The notes: generated by a model not told the origin, from the sequence alone. A stretch of DNA of 7,728 nucleotides from Acidobacteriota bacterium (GCA_019510535.1 JAEKKE010000264.1:1-7728); one strand, 5' to 3'; shown: positions 1 to 7,397, counted from the first letter of the stretch. Made by a program: numbers and translations.

Positions 1-288
1 CTCATCGGTCTTGCCTTCGATCGTGCCTACGCCATGACCGAGATCGCCGATGCGCTTCCAGCGAAAGACGCGCGCGTCGCCCTGCTGCAGCAGCTTGCGG
101 CCATTAACGCTGCCGGCGGTTTGAAGGGCCTTCCCGATGCGGGCTATCTGGGTTCACACTGGCTGGGTACGTATGCCGTGCTTTATCTGCGCGCGTCGCG
201 TCATGCGCCACCGCAGCCTTCGGGCCCCCCCAATGCTCTTCCTCCCGTCAACTCCACCAAACCTGTGAACGGAGACAGATCTCGATGA
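1..288 (+). CDS. DUF2891-like protein, C-terminal part (5' end outside window)
   Basis: The frame is open from base 1 and ends at TGA 286-288, so this is the last 95 residues of a longer protein. The first part reads LIGLAFDRAYAMTEIADALP, followed by a helical stretch and then GYLGSHWLGTYAVLYL. This pattern (GL.F.RA, ..IA.ALP..D.R, GY.G.HWL.T.AV..L) is what I recall for the C-terminus of DUF2891 proteins, predicted alpha/alpha-barrel-like proteins of unknown function. The final 28 residues are a Pro/Asn-rich tail without family resemblance. The ATG at 34 is internal and should not be taken as the start. The stop overlaps the start of the next gene as ATGA, so the two are probably translationally coupled and in one operon. 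The role is unknown; the family call rests on memory of a short conserved patch. Confidence 0.68.
   Translation, partial: LIGLAFDRAYAMTEIADALPAKDARVALLQQLAAINAAGGLKGLPDAGYLGSHWLGTYAVLYLRASRHAPPQPSGPPNALPPVNSTKPVNGDRSR
271..275 (+). promoter_or_regulatory. Ribosome binding site of the M14 peptidase gene
   Basis: GGAGA lies nine bases before the ATG at 285, inside the coding end of the DUF2891-like gene. Together with the ATGA overlap (stop TGA 286-288 within start ATG 285-287) it supports this start and suggests coupled translation. Confidence 0.7.
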
Positions 289-3200
289 AACGTCTTGCAC
301 TGCCGATCGCATGCACGCTTGTGCTCGCAGCCGCGTCGCCGCTGCACAGTCAGAAGAAGAAGCCTGTTGCTCCAGCGGCGGCATCGAAGCCCACCCCAGC
401 GGCGGATGCCGCGGCTCCCGCACCCGCGGTGGAGAAGGAGACCTTCCTCGAGAACCCATGGCAGCCCGGTATGCTGCTGCAGGACACCAACGGTGACAAG
501 ATTGCGGATGCTGTTTGCGGACACATTATCGTCCCAACGAATCCAAATGCCGCCGAGAACGCTGCTGCCGCCAATCTGTCAGCGCGTGTAGGTTATGAGA
601 CCTCCGCACTGACGTTGCCTGTGGTGATTCAAGGGGCTCCACAGGCTGTGACAGGATGTACCGGGAGCGCACCGAATATCTGGATTGGCGAGAGCGCGGT
701 TCCCGCGGCAGCTTCCGCGGCTGTTCGTGCTGTGGCCGGTACGCTGGGCTTCGGCGAAGGAGCCGTGGTCGCGGTCGACGGCGGTATTGCTGTCGTCGGT
801 CCGGATCCCGTAGGTCTGCTGAATGCTGCCAATGCGTATGCGCAGCGCGCGCCGTTCCTATGGTCTGTTCCGGGGGACAAGATCGGCCTACCCGCAAAGA
901 ACATCAATGCCGCACTCGTAAAAGGGAAGAGCACCGCTAAGACGGAACTGCAGGCACTGGTCTTTGCTGGTAACAATGGCGGCATTCGCCGCGCGGTGTT
1001 GAAGCTAGACGGAACGATCGATGTTGCCACACTGCAGAAGCTATTGAAGCCGGAAGAAGGAGCTGGAACACCCGTATCATTCGGCGCCGTACGTGAGGTG
1101 CAGATCATGCTTGGCGATACACCGCTGACGTTCGCTGGTTCGACGGCGGCTCGCGCCGGTGCGCTACCAGCGATGCCGGAAGGCAACGGTGATGCCCGCG
1201 TCCTCGATCTCGCCCGGCTTTACACCATCAAAGGCCTGCTGACCGGCAACGCCAAGAAGCCTATTCCTGCCGGTACCGCCGCAAAGCTCTACGTTTCCGC
1301 AGGTCCGCAGGGAATCGCGATGGCGAATCTGGCAGCACGCATCGGTCTTGAGACGGTCGGGATTACGCTTCCGCTGGCTGTGCCTGAAACCGGCGTTACG
1401 CCCTCGCAGTTGCAGGGAACTCCGGTGATGGCGGAAGGATCGCCCGCAGCCGACCACCTGCGCGACCTGCTCGCCGCCAAACCGAACATCGATCTCGACA
1501 AGATGCAACCGGGTGCAGGCAAGGCTCTTCCGACACTTGCTGCCGGCGAGGGCGAGCTGCGCATCGTGGATCATGCCGCCGGTAAGAGTGATGCTCTGCT
1601 GATTCGCGGCGACAGCGCGGGCGCTACGGCGGCACTCGACTATGCTGCAAGCCATCTGCCCTATCTTTGGGAGCCGAACAAGCGCTACGCCTCTGTGGAA
1701 GAGGTGCGTGACGACCTGCGGCACTTCTTCGGACAGAAGTCCGATGTGGGGCAGGCCGCGGCGGCGCTCTACCATCTCGATCAGTGGTCGGCGAAGCTTG
1801 CGAAGGATCACCCCACCGGACTTACCAGCATTCGCGCCGATGTCGATGTCGATGAGGTTGACCCCAAGCTGAACAGCTTTATTCGCAGCATGCTTGCCGA
1901 GCGTCTGCATACGACGAATATTGAAGTCGTTACCGGCAGTAAACACGCTGGTGTGAAGTGCTGCGACGGCGATGTTCCCATGCACCTGCAGTCTGAGGTT
2001 GCGCCCTTCAAGCAGGCCACGCCTACTTTCGCCGAAGATCTCACCTTTGAGTGGGAGGGCAAGCGTATGCTGGCGACGGCGCAGAAACTCGCTGCGCAAG
2101 CGCATGCGGGCGAGCCTGTGTTGGTGCAGGCAGGCGTGAGCGAAAGCCCCGGGCAACGCAAGCTTCTCGCCGCACAACTCAAGTCTGCGCTCGATGCAGC
2201 AGGTGTGAAGAATGCGCGTGTGGAAGTCCTCTCATCCTACAAGCAGGGATATAGCTGGCTGGTCGACTCAGTTGAGCCGGAACTTGCCACGAAGCACGCA
2301 GACAAGCTCATCATCGAGTTCGCACCCTACCGCGATCCTAAGAGCGAATCCACGATGCGCACCGAAGAGCGCTGGGTGCAGGAGCTCTATCCCGTTGACG
2401 AAATGCTCGCTCGCGACCTTAAGCTTCCATTGGTCAACATTGCCTTCAAGAAGATGAGCAGCGACGGCGGCCCCACCTATCGCGTCCGCGCTTTTGATAA
2501 AGGCGGTAAGGAAATCCTGACTCGCGAGTTCACGACCTATGTACATCAACGGCCCTACTCCACTGAGTTCAATAACTACGAGCAGGTCGGCATTGAGACG
2601 GGCTGGGTGACCTTTAGCGCTGCCGATGGATCGTGCATCGTAACCGAGCGTGTGCCGACGGACGTGGAGATGTTCTGGGAGCATTACCAGGACACAACCA
2701 TGCCGAAGATCATTCACCAGATTCTGGCGCAGAGCAACGGCAAACCCAAGCTTGAGTATCAGCCGCTCTTCGACACCATCAAGGTCGACTTTCACATGAG
2801 CGAGCCCGATTACGCTCTCGGGCTCGATCAGGAACGTATCTCCTCGCTCGAAGGCCTGCAGGAAGATCTTCTCTTCGCGACGCAGAACTCCTTCTATATC
2901 TTTGGCAATACCTTCTCGACCGGCATCATGGACTATATGGGGCGCATCGTCCCCATCGCGCATCTCTCCGATGAGGGTAAAGATCCGCGCATTCATGTGG
3001 AGTTTTATGGCAGCGATGCCTCGCATCCACAAGTCAAGCTCGCATGGAAGGCGGGTGATGCGGGCGATGAGTTCAAGCGCGATCTTTCGGCGCTTGAAGC
3101 CGGCGACCCTCGCCTGGTAGCAACCCGCATCCAGCAGGGCTCCGATTCCGTGACCGCGCTCACATGGAGCCTTCCCGTCGCGAGCAATGAAGACAAGTTT

Positions 3201-4775
3201 GAAGAGTGGCGTAACCTCGTCACCGAAGACACTCTGGAGCGTACTGTCCTTTCCGCCGAACAGGCGAAGGCAGAGCTTGCGTGGCTTGAAAAGATGCACG
3301 CGGCAGGCCTCTACACCGCGCGTCTCTCCTATCCACATCTGAAACAACTTGCTTTCGAGTTTGATCTCCCGCTCGAACTGCATCCAGCCGAGCACACCAA
3401 GCCCGAGACTCTTACTGCGCAGGCTGCCGTACCCGCGCCGGTGCATCCCCGTCCGCAGATCGCTGACGTTGCCCCCGCTGTGCAGAAATCTGACAAGACT
3501 TACGTACAGTGGGATCAACCTATCGGCCTTGAGGAGAACGAGCGCCTGCTCTCGCGCCTGTCTACCTTCCCCGGTGTGAACGTCTACTGGATGGGCCGCA
3601 GCTACATGGGCAATAACATCTGGGCGGCGGACCTCATGCTGCCCACGCCCTCCGCGTTGCGCTCCATGGCGAAGGAGACGACGCTGAAGGCGGCCATCGT
3701 CTACTCCGGCCGCCAGCACGCCAATGAGGTCAGCAGCACCAGCCACATCCACAAGTTTGCAGAAGAGCTTGTCCTTGATAGTGCGCGGCGGAAGTCGCTT
3801 GAGAAGGTCAACGTCGTTCTTCATCCCATCACCAATCCTGACGGCGCCGAGCTGGCGATGGACCTGGCGAAGATCACGCCAGACAACATGCTGCATGCCG
3901 GCTATCATGCCTCGCTCACGGCTGACATGATCACCGGCCTGTGGGAGCAGGACCCGCTCTATCCCGAGTCGCGCACGCGGCGTCAGCTCTGGGAGGCGTG
4001 GCTGCCTGACGGCTTCCTCAACCCGCACGGCTATCCGTCCCACGAATGGGTGCAGCCCTTCTCCGAGTACTCGGCCTGGGTCATCTCCCGCAACGGAGCA
4101 GAATTGGGACGCGCCTGGTGGGCTCCGCGTGGATGGTTCACCAGCCTCTATTACTTCAACGATGCCGATCATCCGCAGAGTAAGACTGTGAATTACACAC
4201 TACGCGATTACATCGTCGACGGTATGGCAAAGGCGCCGGGTGTGCTTGACATGAATGCGCGTATGAACGCGCGTTACTTCCGCTATGGTCAGCAGTGGGA
4301 TCCGCGCGCCTTCCAGCAGCCCATCTATAAAGGTGTGCGCGTCTACATGGCAGTCACAGGCCAGCAGCCGGGCGCACGCGCGTCAGCTTTCAGCGCGCGC
4401 TTTCCGGACGTGACCTACGACGACGGCTATACCGAGGCTCCGGACGAAACCGCCCGTGGCGAGTGGTTACATCTTGTCGCCAGCGCCGGGCTCGCATACG
4501 ATCATGCTCACCTGCAGTTCCTTACCGATGGCAAGTTCAAGATCAAGCGTACGCAGAAGGAGTTCTTCGATGGCGTGCAGTGGTCTGTGAACCGCGATCG
4601 CCCAGTTCTGCCGGAGACCAAAGAAGCCACATCGGCGGCGGCACCTGGGCAGCCGGCAACGGGGCAGCCGGCAACAGCAGGCACCGCTCCCACCGGCACG
4701 GCTGGTGAGCCGCTGGAGACGAATCCGACGCCCGCAACGCCGCAGCCCGCACCTCCAACCCCGGCGCATCACTAA
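285..4775 (+). CDS. Very large secreted M14-family zinc metallopeptidase
   Basis: This is a 1496-residue protein. Residues 1-23 (MKRLALPIACTLVLAAAS, then PLHSQ) form a Sec signal peptide, followed by a Lys/Pro/Ala linker to about residue 50. Residues 64-195 and 313-463 look like two copies of one module: each has an (A)NL.AR.G.ET...TLP segment and ends with an Ala-rich helix and P(F/Y)LW. Residues 834-921 include SEPDYALGLDQERISSLEGL, which I associate with large bacterial M14 proteins. The peptidase domain is C-terminal: H1145-A-N-E1148 is the HxxE zinc motif, N1184-PDG is typical of M14, and HGYPSHEW (1248-1255) probably gives the third zinc ligand. I cannot place the catalytic Glu or a substrate-binding NR motif with confidence. 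Residues 1451-1496 are a Pro/Ala/Thr tail. Classical carboxypeptidase domains are about 300 residues, so most of this protein is additional. It likely acts in the periplasm or outside the cell on peptides or cell-wall peptides; the substrate is unknown. Confidence 0.85.
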   Translation: MKRLALPIACTLVLAAASPLHSQKKKPVAPAAASKPTPAADAAAPAPAVEKETFLENPWQPGMLLQDTNGDKIADAVCGHIIVPTNPNAAENAAAANLSARVGYETSALTLPVVIQGAPQAVTGCTGSAPNIWIGESAVPAAASAAVRAVAGTLGFGEGAVVAVDGGIAVVGPDPVGLLNAANAYAQRAPFLWSVPGDKIGLPAKNINAALVKGKSTAKTELQALVFAGNNGGIRRAVLKLDGTIDVATLQKLLKPEEGAGTPVSFGAVREVQIMLGDTPLTFAGSTAARAGALPAMPEGNGDARVLDLARLYTIKGLLTGNAKKPIPAGTAAKLYVSAGPQGIAMANLAARIGLETVGITLPLAVPETGVTPSQLQGTPVMAEGSPAADHLRDLLAAKPNIDLDKMQPGAGKALPTLAAGEGELRIVDHAAGKSDALLIRGDSAGATAALDYAASHLPYLWEPNKRYASVEEVRDDLRHFFGQKSDVGQAAAALYHLDQWSAKLAKDHPTGLTSIRADVDVDEVDPKLNSFIRSMLAERLHTTNIEVVTGSKHAGVKCCDGDVPMHLQSEVAPFKQATPTFAEDLTFEWEGKRMLATAQKLAAQAHAGEPVLVQAGVSESPGQRKLLAAQLKSALDAAGVKNARVEVLSSYKQGYSWLVDSVEPELATKHADKLIIEFAPYRDPKSESTMRTEERWVQELYPVDEMLARDLKLPLVNIAFKKMSSDGGPTYRVRAFDKGGKEILTREFTTYVHQRPYSTEFNNYEQVGIETGWVTFSAADGSCIVTERVPTDVEMFWEHYQDTTMPKIIHQILAQSNGKPKLEYQPLFDTIKVDFHMSEPDYALGLDQERISSLEGLQEDLLFATQNSFYIFGNTFSTGIMDYMGRIVPIAHLSDEGKDPRIHVEFYGSDASHPQVKLAWKAGDAGDEFKRDLSALEAGDPRLVATRIQQGSDSVTALTWSLPVASNEDKFEEWRNLVTEDTLERTVLSAEQAKAELAWLEKMHAAGLYTARLSYPHLKQLAFEFDLPLELHPAEHTKPETLTAQAAVPAPVHPRPQIADVAPAVQKSDKTYVQWDQPIGLEENERLLSRLSTFPGVNVYWMGRSYMGNNIWAADLMLPTPSALRSMAKETTLKAAIVYSGRQHANEVSSTSHIHKFAEELVLDSARRKSLEKVNVVLHPITNPDGAELAMDLAKITPDNMLHAGYHASLTADMITGLWEQDPLYPESRTRRQLWEAWLPDGFLNPHGYPSHEWVQPFSEYSAWVISRNGAELGRAWWAPRGWFTSLYYFNDADHPQSKTVNYTLRDYIVDGMAKAPGVLDMNARMNARYFRYGQQWDPRAFQQPIYKGVRVYMAVTGQQPGARASAFSARFPDVTYDDGYTEAPDETARGEWLHLVASAGLAYDHAHLQFLTDGKFKIKRTQKEFFDGVQWSVNRDRPVLPETKEATSAAAPGQPATGQPATAGTAPTGTAGEPLETNPTPATPQPAPPTPAHH
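555..1673 (+). other. Internal duplication: two homologous modules in the peptidase N-terminus
   Basis: Copy 1 covers about residues 91-195 (bases 555-869) and copy 2 about residues 340-463 (bases 1302-1673). Aligned by eye, AAAANLSARVGYETSALTLP in copy 1 matches IAMANLAARIGLETVGITLP in copy 2. The copy-1 end NAANAYAQRAPFLWSVPG matches ALDYAASHLPYLWEPNK. Between these anchors, GEGAVVAVDGGIAVVGPDPV matches GEGELRIVDHAAGKSDALLI more loosely. The DNA itself is not obviously repeated, so this is an old duplication seen at protein level. The alternating beta strands and Ala-rich helices suggest an alpha/beta fold; the function is unknown. Confidence 0.6.
4647..4675 (+). repeat. Two 14-base direct copies at 15-base period in the peptidase tail
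   Basis: GGGCAGCCGGCAAC occurs at 4647-4660 and again at 4662-4675. The 15-base period is in frame and encodes GQPATGQPAT in the Pro/Ala/Thr tail. It is a simple slippage-type expansion, likely variable in copy number between strains. Confidence 0.85.
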
Positions 4776-4786
4776 CCCTCTGAAGC

Positions 4787-4792
4787 AGGAAG
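4787..4792 (+). promoter_or_regulatory. Ribosome binding site that decides a TTG start for the MFS gene
   Basis: AGGAAG sits five bases before TTG 4798-4800 and just after the peptidase stop (4773-4775). The frame stays open upstream to an ATG at 4705, but that part overlaps the peptidase tail, reads as an Arg-rich non-family sequence and has no comparable site. The protein from the TTG begins MTDSLANNPAFWSLAKQPAR, a normal cytoplasmic N-terminus before TM1. Confidence 0.7.
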
Positions 4793-4797
4793 CAGCT

Positions 4798-5931
4798 TTG
4801 ACGGACAGCCTGGCAAACAATCCAGCCTTCTGGTCCCTGGCGAAACAGCCGGCGCGGCGTAACACCTTGCTGGCCGCCGGCTTCGGCTGGATGCTCGACA
4901 GCATGGACGTCATGCTCTACTCCATGGTCATTCCAGCGGCGCAGAAAGACCTTGGCATGAGCTCCACCACGGCTGGTCTGATCATGAGCTTCACCCTGAT
5001 CGCCGCCGCTGCCGGAGGTATCGGCTTCGGTTTTGTCGCGGATCGCCTGGGCCGCACGCGTGCTCTCTCACTTTCGATCCTGATCTATACCGTCTGTACC
5101 GGCCTCTGCGCCTTCGTCCACACGGTTCCGCAGCTTGCAATCTGCCGGTTCTTACTCGGCATCGGCATGGGTGGCGAGTGGGCTGCGGGCGCAGCGCTGG
5201 TTGCGGAAACCTGGCCGCAACAGCACCGGGCCAAGGCTCTGGCGCTGGTGCAGAGTGCGTGGGCCATCGGGTACGCGCTGGCTGCAGGAGTTGTCGCGCT
5301 CATCATGCCGCACTTCGGTTGGCGCGCCGTCTTTCTCGCAGGCCTGTTCCCCGCGCTGATTACCATCTGGATCCGGCGCAAGGTGAAGGAGCCGGAACAC
5401 TGGACGCCTGCGACCAACGTATCTGCCAGCGCACTCTTCCGCGGCAAGCTCGCTCAGCGCACACTGGTCATCACCAGCATGAACGCCGCCAGCCTCTTCG
5501 CCTGGTGGGGACTCTTCTCCTGGGCGCCATCGTTTCTTTCGGCTCCGGTAAGCAAAGGCGGCCACGGCCTCGACGTGCTGCATACGTCCACCTTCACCAT
5601 CGTGATGCAACTCGGTACGTTTCTTGGCTACGTCAGCTTTGGTCCGCTGGCAGACCGCTTCGGACGCAAACCGGTCTACGTCACCTTTCTGTTGATGGCC
5701 GCGCTGGTCGTGCCGCTCTATGCAGTGGTGAAGACGCCGACGGCGTTGCTGCTGCTCGGTCCGGTTGTCGGCTTCTGGGGTACCGGCTTTTTCAGCGGCT
5801 TCTCCGTCATCTCCAGCGAGGCCTTTCCCACGGCGCTGCGGGGACGAGCGATGGGCTTTGCCTACAACCTCGGCCGCATCGCCAGTGCAGTCGCGCCCTT
5901 CACCGTGGGCCGCATGGTTGTTGTCTCCTGA
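4798..5931 (+). CDS. MFS transporter (metabolite:H+ symporter-like), C-terminally truncated
   Basis: The protein has 377 residues from the TTG start. TM1 begins near residue 23 with GFGWMLDSMDVMLYSMVIP, whose acidic residues in TM1 are typical of aromatic-acid/sialate-like H+ symporters. The loop 2-3 signature GFVADRLGR is at 78-86 and its pseudo-repeat GPLADRFGR at 282-290. RFLLGIGMGGEWAAGAALVAE (117-137) is TM4, and WRAVFLAGLFPALITIWI leads to the central loop. TM7-TM10 can be recognised at about 228-340. The conserved RGRAMGFAYNLGRIASAVAP begins TM11, but the protein stops seven residues after PFTVG; the usual rest of TM11, TM12 and the PET..G tail are missing. Family members are normally about 400-450 residues. 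The gene follows the peptidase by 22 bases and probably shares its transcript, so uptake of a peptidase product is plausible but unproven. It may be functional with 11 segments or a recent pseudogene. Confidence 0.85.
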   Translation: MTDSLANNPAFWSLAKQPARRNTLLAAGFGWMLDSMDVMLYSMVIPAAQKDLGMSSTTAGLIMSFTLIAAAAGGIGFGFVADRLGRTRALSLSILIYTVCTGLCAFVHTVPQLAICRFLLGIGMGGEWAAGAALVAETWPQQHRAKALALVQSAWAIGYALAAGVVALIMPHFGWRAVFLAGLFPALITIWIRRKVKEPEHWTPATNVSASALFRGKLAQRTLVITSMNAASLFAWWGLFSWAPSFLSAPVSKGGHGLDVLHTSTFTIVMQLGTFLGYVSFGPLADRFGRKPVYVTFLLMAALVVPLYAVVKTPTALLLLGPVVGFWGTGFFSGFSVISSEAFPTALRGRAMGFAYNLGRIASAVAPFTVGRMVVVS

Positions 5932-5954
5932 GAGGGCTACGGTGTTGCCCTCTC
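5930..5954. terminator. Possible bidirectional terminator hairpin between convergent genes
   Basis: GAGAGGGC (5930-5937) is a perfect inverted repeat of GCCCTCTC (5947-5954), with a nine-base loop TACGGTGTT in which AC/GT can add two more pairs. The left arm contains part of the MFS stop TGA (5929-5931); the TAG stop of the minus-strand hydrolase (plus bases 5937-5939) spans the arm-loop border. It lies where both transcripts should end. Neither side is followed by a T run, so it is not a classical intrinsic terminator, and the right arm is also coding sequence for the hydrolase C-terminus. Confidence 0.45.
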
Positions 5955-7325
5955 GATCGTCTCCAACTCACCTTGGGCCTGCTGATTCTTCGGATCGTTT
6001 TCCAGAGCGAGCTTGTAGTAGACGATGGCGAGATTGCGGTCATTCTTCTTCGCGTAGCACTGGGCGATCAGTTGCCGGATGTAGGAGAGCCGCGTCTCTG
6101 GTACGTGAAGTGTAGCCGCCAGTTGCAGCACTGAGAGCGCCTCGTCGTACCTGCTGCGGCGCATCAGGTACTTCGCCGTGGAGTTCAGATCGCCGCTCTC
6201 GTCTGACAGATCGTAGTGGTCAGCATGATGCTGCTTCACGTCCTGGTAAAAGGCAATGCCGGCATCCAGGTTTGCGAGCGCCTTTGTCCGGAGATCGAGA
6301 TAGAGCGACTTCTTCGGAACCTGAAAAGACTCGCCGTGCAGGATTGCGACGGCGGCATCCTTCAGGTTGTACTGTTTGAAATTCTGATTATTGCTCAGGA
6401 GGATGACGGTTATGTGCTGCCGGGTATCGCTGTAGAGCAGCGCTTCGTATCCGTTGCCGGAGCCATCGTGCTGATGTTCGGCAAGCTTGCCCTCTTGCAG
6501 CAGGGCGTGGCCAAGGCTGGCCTCTCCACCAGGAAAGCCTTGTGCAAGAGGTTCCAGCGCCGCGGCGTTCAGGAAGGCGCCGGAATTCAACAGATTGCTC
6601 CAGCGATGCAGATCGCCGGCGGTGGTGAGTGTCCATCCCGAGGACGTGGTTGCCGGTGTCATGGCCTTGAAGTCGTTGTCGAACGGCTTTGCCAGCAGGG
6701 AAACCGGAGCGTCGTCGATCGTGCTGGAGCTCATGCCGGCGCGGTCCAGCAGCTCTGTGCGGACGAACCGGCTGTAGGGAATGCCGGAGACCTGCTCAAT
6801 CAACTGCTTCTGCAGATAGATACAGACGTTGTCATAGGAGTAGACCGTGCCGGGTTCTGCCGCAAGCTGCTGCACCGCAAGTAAGTGTTTGCGGTACTCG
6901 CTTTCGGTCATCTCCGGCATGGAGGGCAGGCCGGCTGTGTACTGCAGCAAGTCACGAACCTTGATCCTCTGTGACCAAGCCGGCAGCCAGGTCAGATACT
7001 TCCCGACGGGCTCGTCAAAGCGCAGCTTCCCCTGTTGCTGCAGCAACGCTATACCGGCGGCATTGAACTCTTTTGAGATTGACCCAATTTGGAAGCGTAT
7101 CTCGGGGCTTAGTTGCTGATGGGCTTCGGCATCCGCGCGCCCAAATGCTTTCTGATAAATGATGCGATCGCCGGAGGCGATGAGCACCACCCCATTAAAG
7201 ACTCCAATCGAGAGCGCAGAGCTGAAAAGGGAATCGAACTTCTCCGTCAGATCAGGAGGGTTCTGACAGAAGCAACGCAAGGTGCAGGCAAAGAGCAGGA
7301 GAAAGCAAAGACTGCGTCGGCGCAT
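5937..7325 (-). CDS. Secreted serine hydrolase (beta-lactamase / class C, DD-peptidase-like fold) with C-terminal TPR-like region
   Basis: The protein has 462 residues from ATG at 7325. MRRRSLCFLLLFACTLRCFCQ is a signal peptide with the Arg-rich start expected, which favours this ATG over the in-frame TTG at 7364. The catalytic tetrad motif SxxK is S82-I-S-K85, the YxN motif is Y164-D-N166, and the third motif (HxG/KTG box) is H286-D-G288, followed by GNGYEALLYSD and a beta strand TVILLSNN. GWTLTTAGDLHRWSNLL (230-246) matches the usual region before the third motif. Residues about 380-450 contain helical pairs (AKYLMRRSRYDEALSVL, LIAQCYAKKNDRNLAIVYYK, LALENDPKNQQA) that read as TPR repeats, perhaps for binding a partner. 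A Shine-Dalgarno-like AGGG lies about 11 bases upstream. It should act in the periplasm, hydrolysing an ester, amide or D-peptide bond; the substrate cannot be told, and resistance should not be assumed. Confidence 0.9.
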   Translation of the reverse strand: MRRRSLCFLLLFACTLRCFCQNPPDLTEKFDSLFSSALSIGVFNGVVLIASGDRIIYQKAFGRADAEAHQQLSPEIRFQIGSISKEFNAAGIALLQQQGKLRFDEPVGKYLTWLPAWSQRIKVRDLLQYTAGLPSMPEMTESEYRKHLLAVQQLAAEPGTVYSYDNVCIYLQKQLIEQVSGIPYSRFVRTELLDRAGMSSSTIDDAPVSLLAKPFDNDFKAMTPATTSSGWTLTTAGDLHRWSNLLNSGAFLNAAALEPLAQGFPGGEASLGHALLQEGKLAEHQHDGSGNGYEALLYSDTRQHITVILLSNNQNFKQYNLKDAAVAILHGESFQVPKKSLYLDLRTKALANLDAGIAFYQDVKQHHADHYDLSDESGDLNSTAKYLMRRSRYDEALSVLQLAATLHVPETRLSYIRQLIAQCYAKKNDRNLAIVYYKLALENDPKNQQAQGELETIERATP

Positions 7326-7363
7326 GAGAGGTCCATCCCTAGGAGATGAGCTTGTGTCGACCA

Positions 7364-7369
7364 ATCATA
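7364..7369 (-). promoter_or_regulatory. Weak candidate -10 box for the serine hydrolase
   Basis: On the minus strand TATGAT occurs 38 bases before the ATG at 7325, in the 95-base gap after the AraC stop. There is no good -35 hexamer 16-18 bases upstream, so this is only a suggestion. A five-base inverted repeat (GTCGA 7356-7360, TCGAC 7375-7379) flanks it and could be an operator or chance. Confidence 0.2.
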
Positions 7370-7397
7370 AACGCTCGACGTTACAAACTGAGGGTCT

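Noticed and set aside
34..36. ATG at 34 as a gene start
   Set aside because: The frame is open upstream to base 1 and the DUF2891-like pattern begins before it, so the gene is cut by the window edge.
1164..2177. Open frame of 337 codons on the minus strand
   Set aside because: Same reason: antisense shadow of the peptidase, rich in Arg, Leu, His and Cys without family motifs.
2268..4172. Long open frame of 634 codons on the minus strand inside the peptidase gene
   Set aside because: It is antisense to the clearly coding M14 gene, has no domain or motif I recognise and an Arg/Leu/Val-rich composition typical of antisense shadows in GC-rich genes; no ribosome binding site decides a start.
5929..5931. 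Selenocysteine or programmed read-through at the MFS stop TGA
   Set aside because: The continuation is only 17 codons and ends at another stop without a membrane segment, so read-through would not restore a full transporter; truncation is the simpler reading.
5178..6134. Open frame of 318 codons in another plus frame across the MFS gene
   Set aside because: Arg/Cys-rich out-of-frame product overlapping the MFS coding sequence. Its hydrophobic patch LTLGLLILRIVF near 5970-6005 could suggest a frameshifted TM12, but the same bases encode the TPR-like end of the hydrolase, so I take it as chance.
6216..6884. Open frame of 222 codons on the plus strand inside the serine hydrolase
   Set aside because: Antisense to a gene with all three catalytic motifs; no recognisable domain.
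7356..7379. GTCGA-N14-TCGAC inverted repeat upstream of the serine hydrolase as an operator
   Set aside because: Only five base pairs per arm, easily met by chance in this base composition; noted only as context for the weak -10 candidate.
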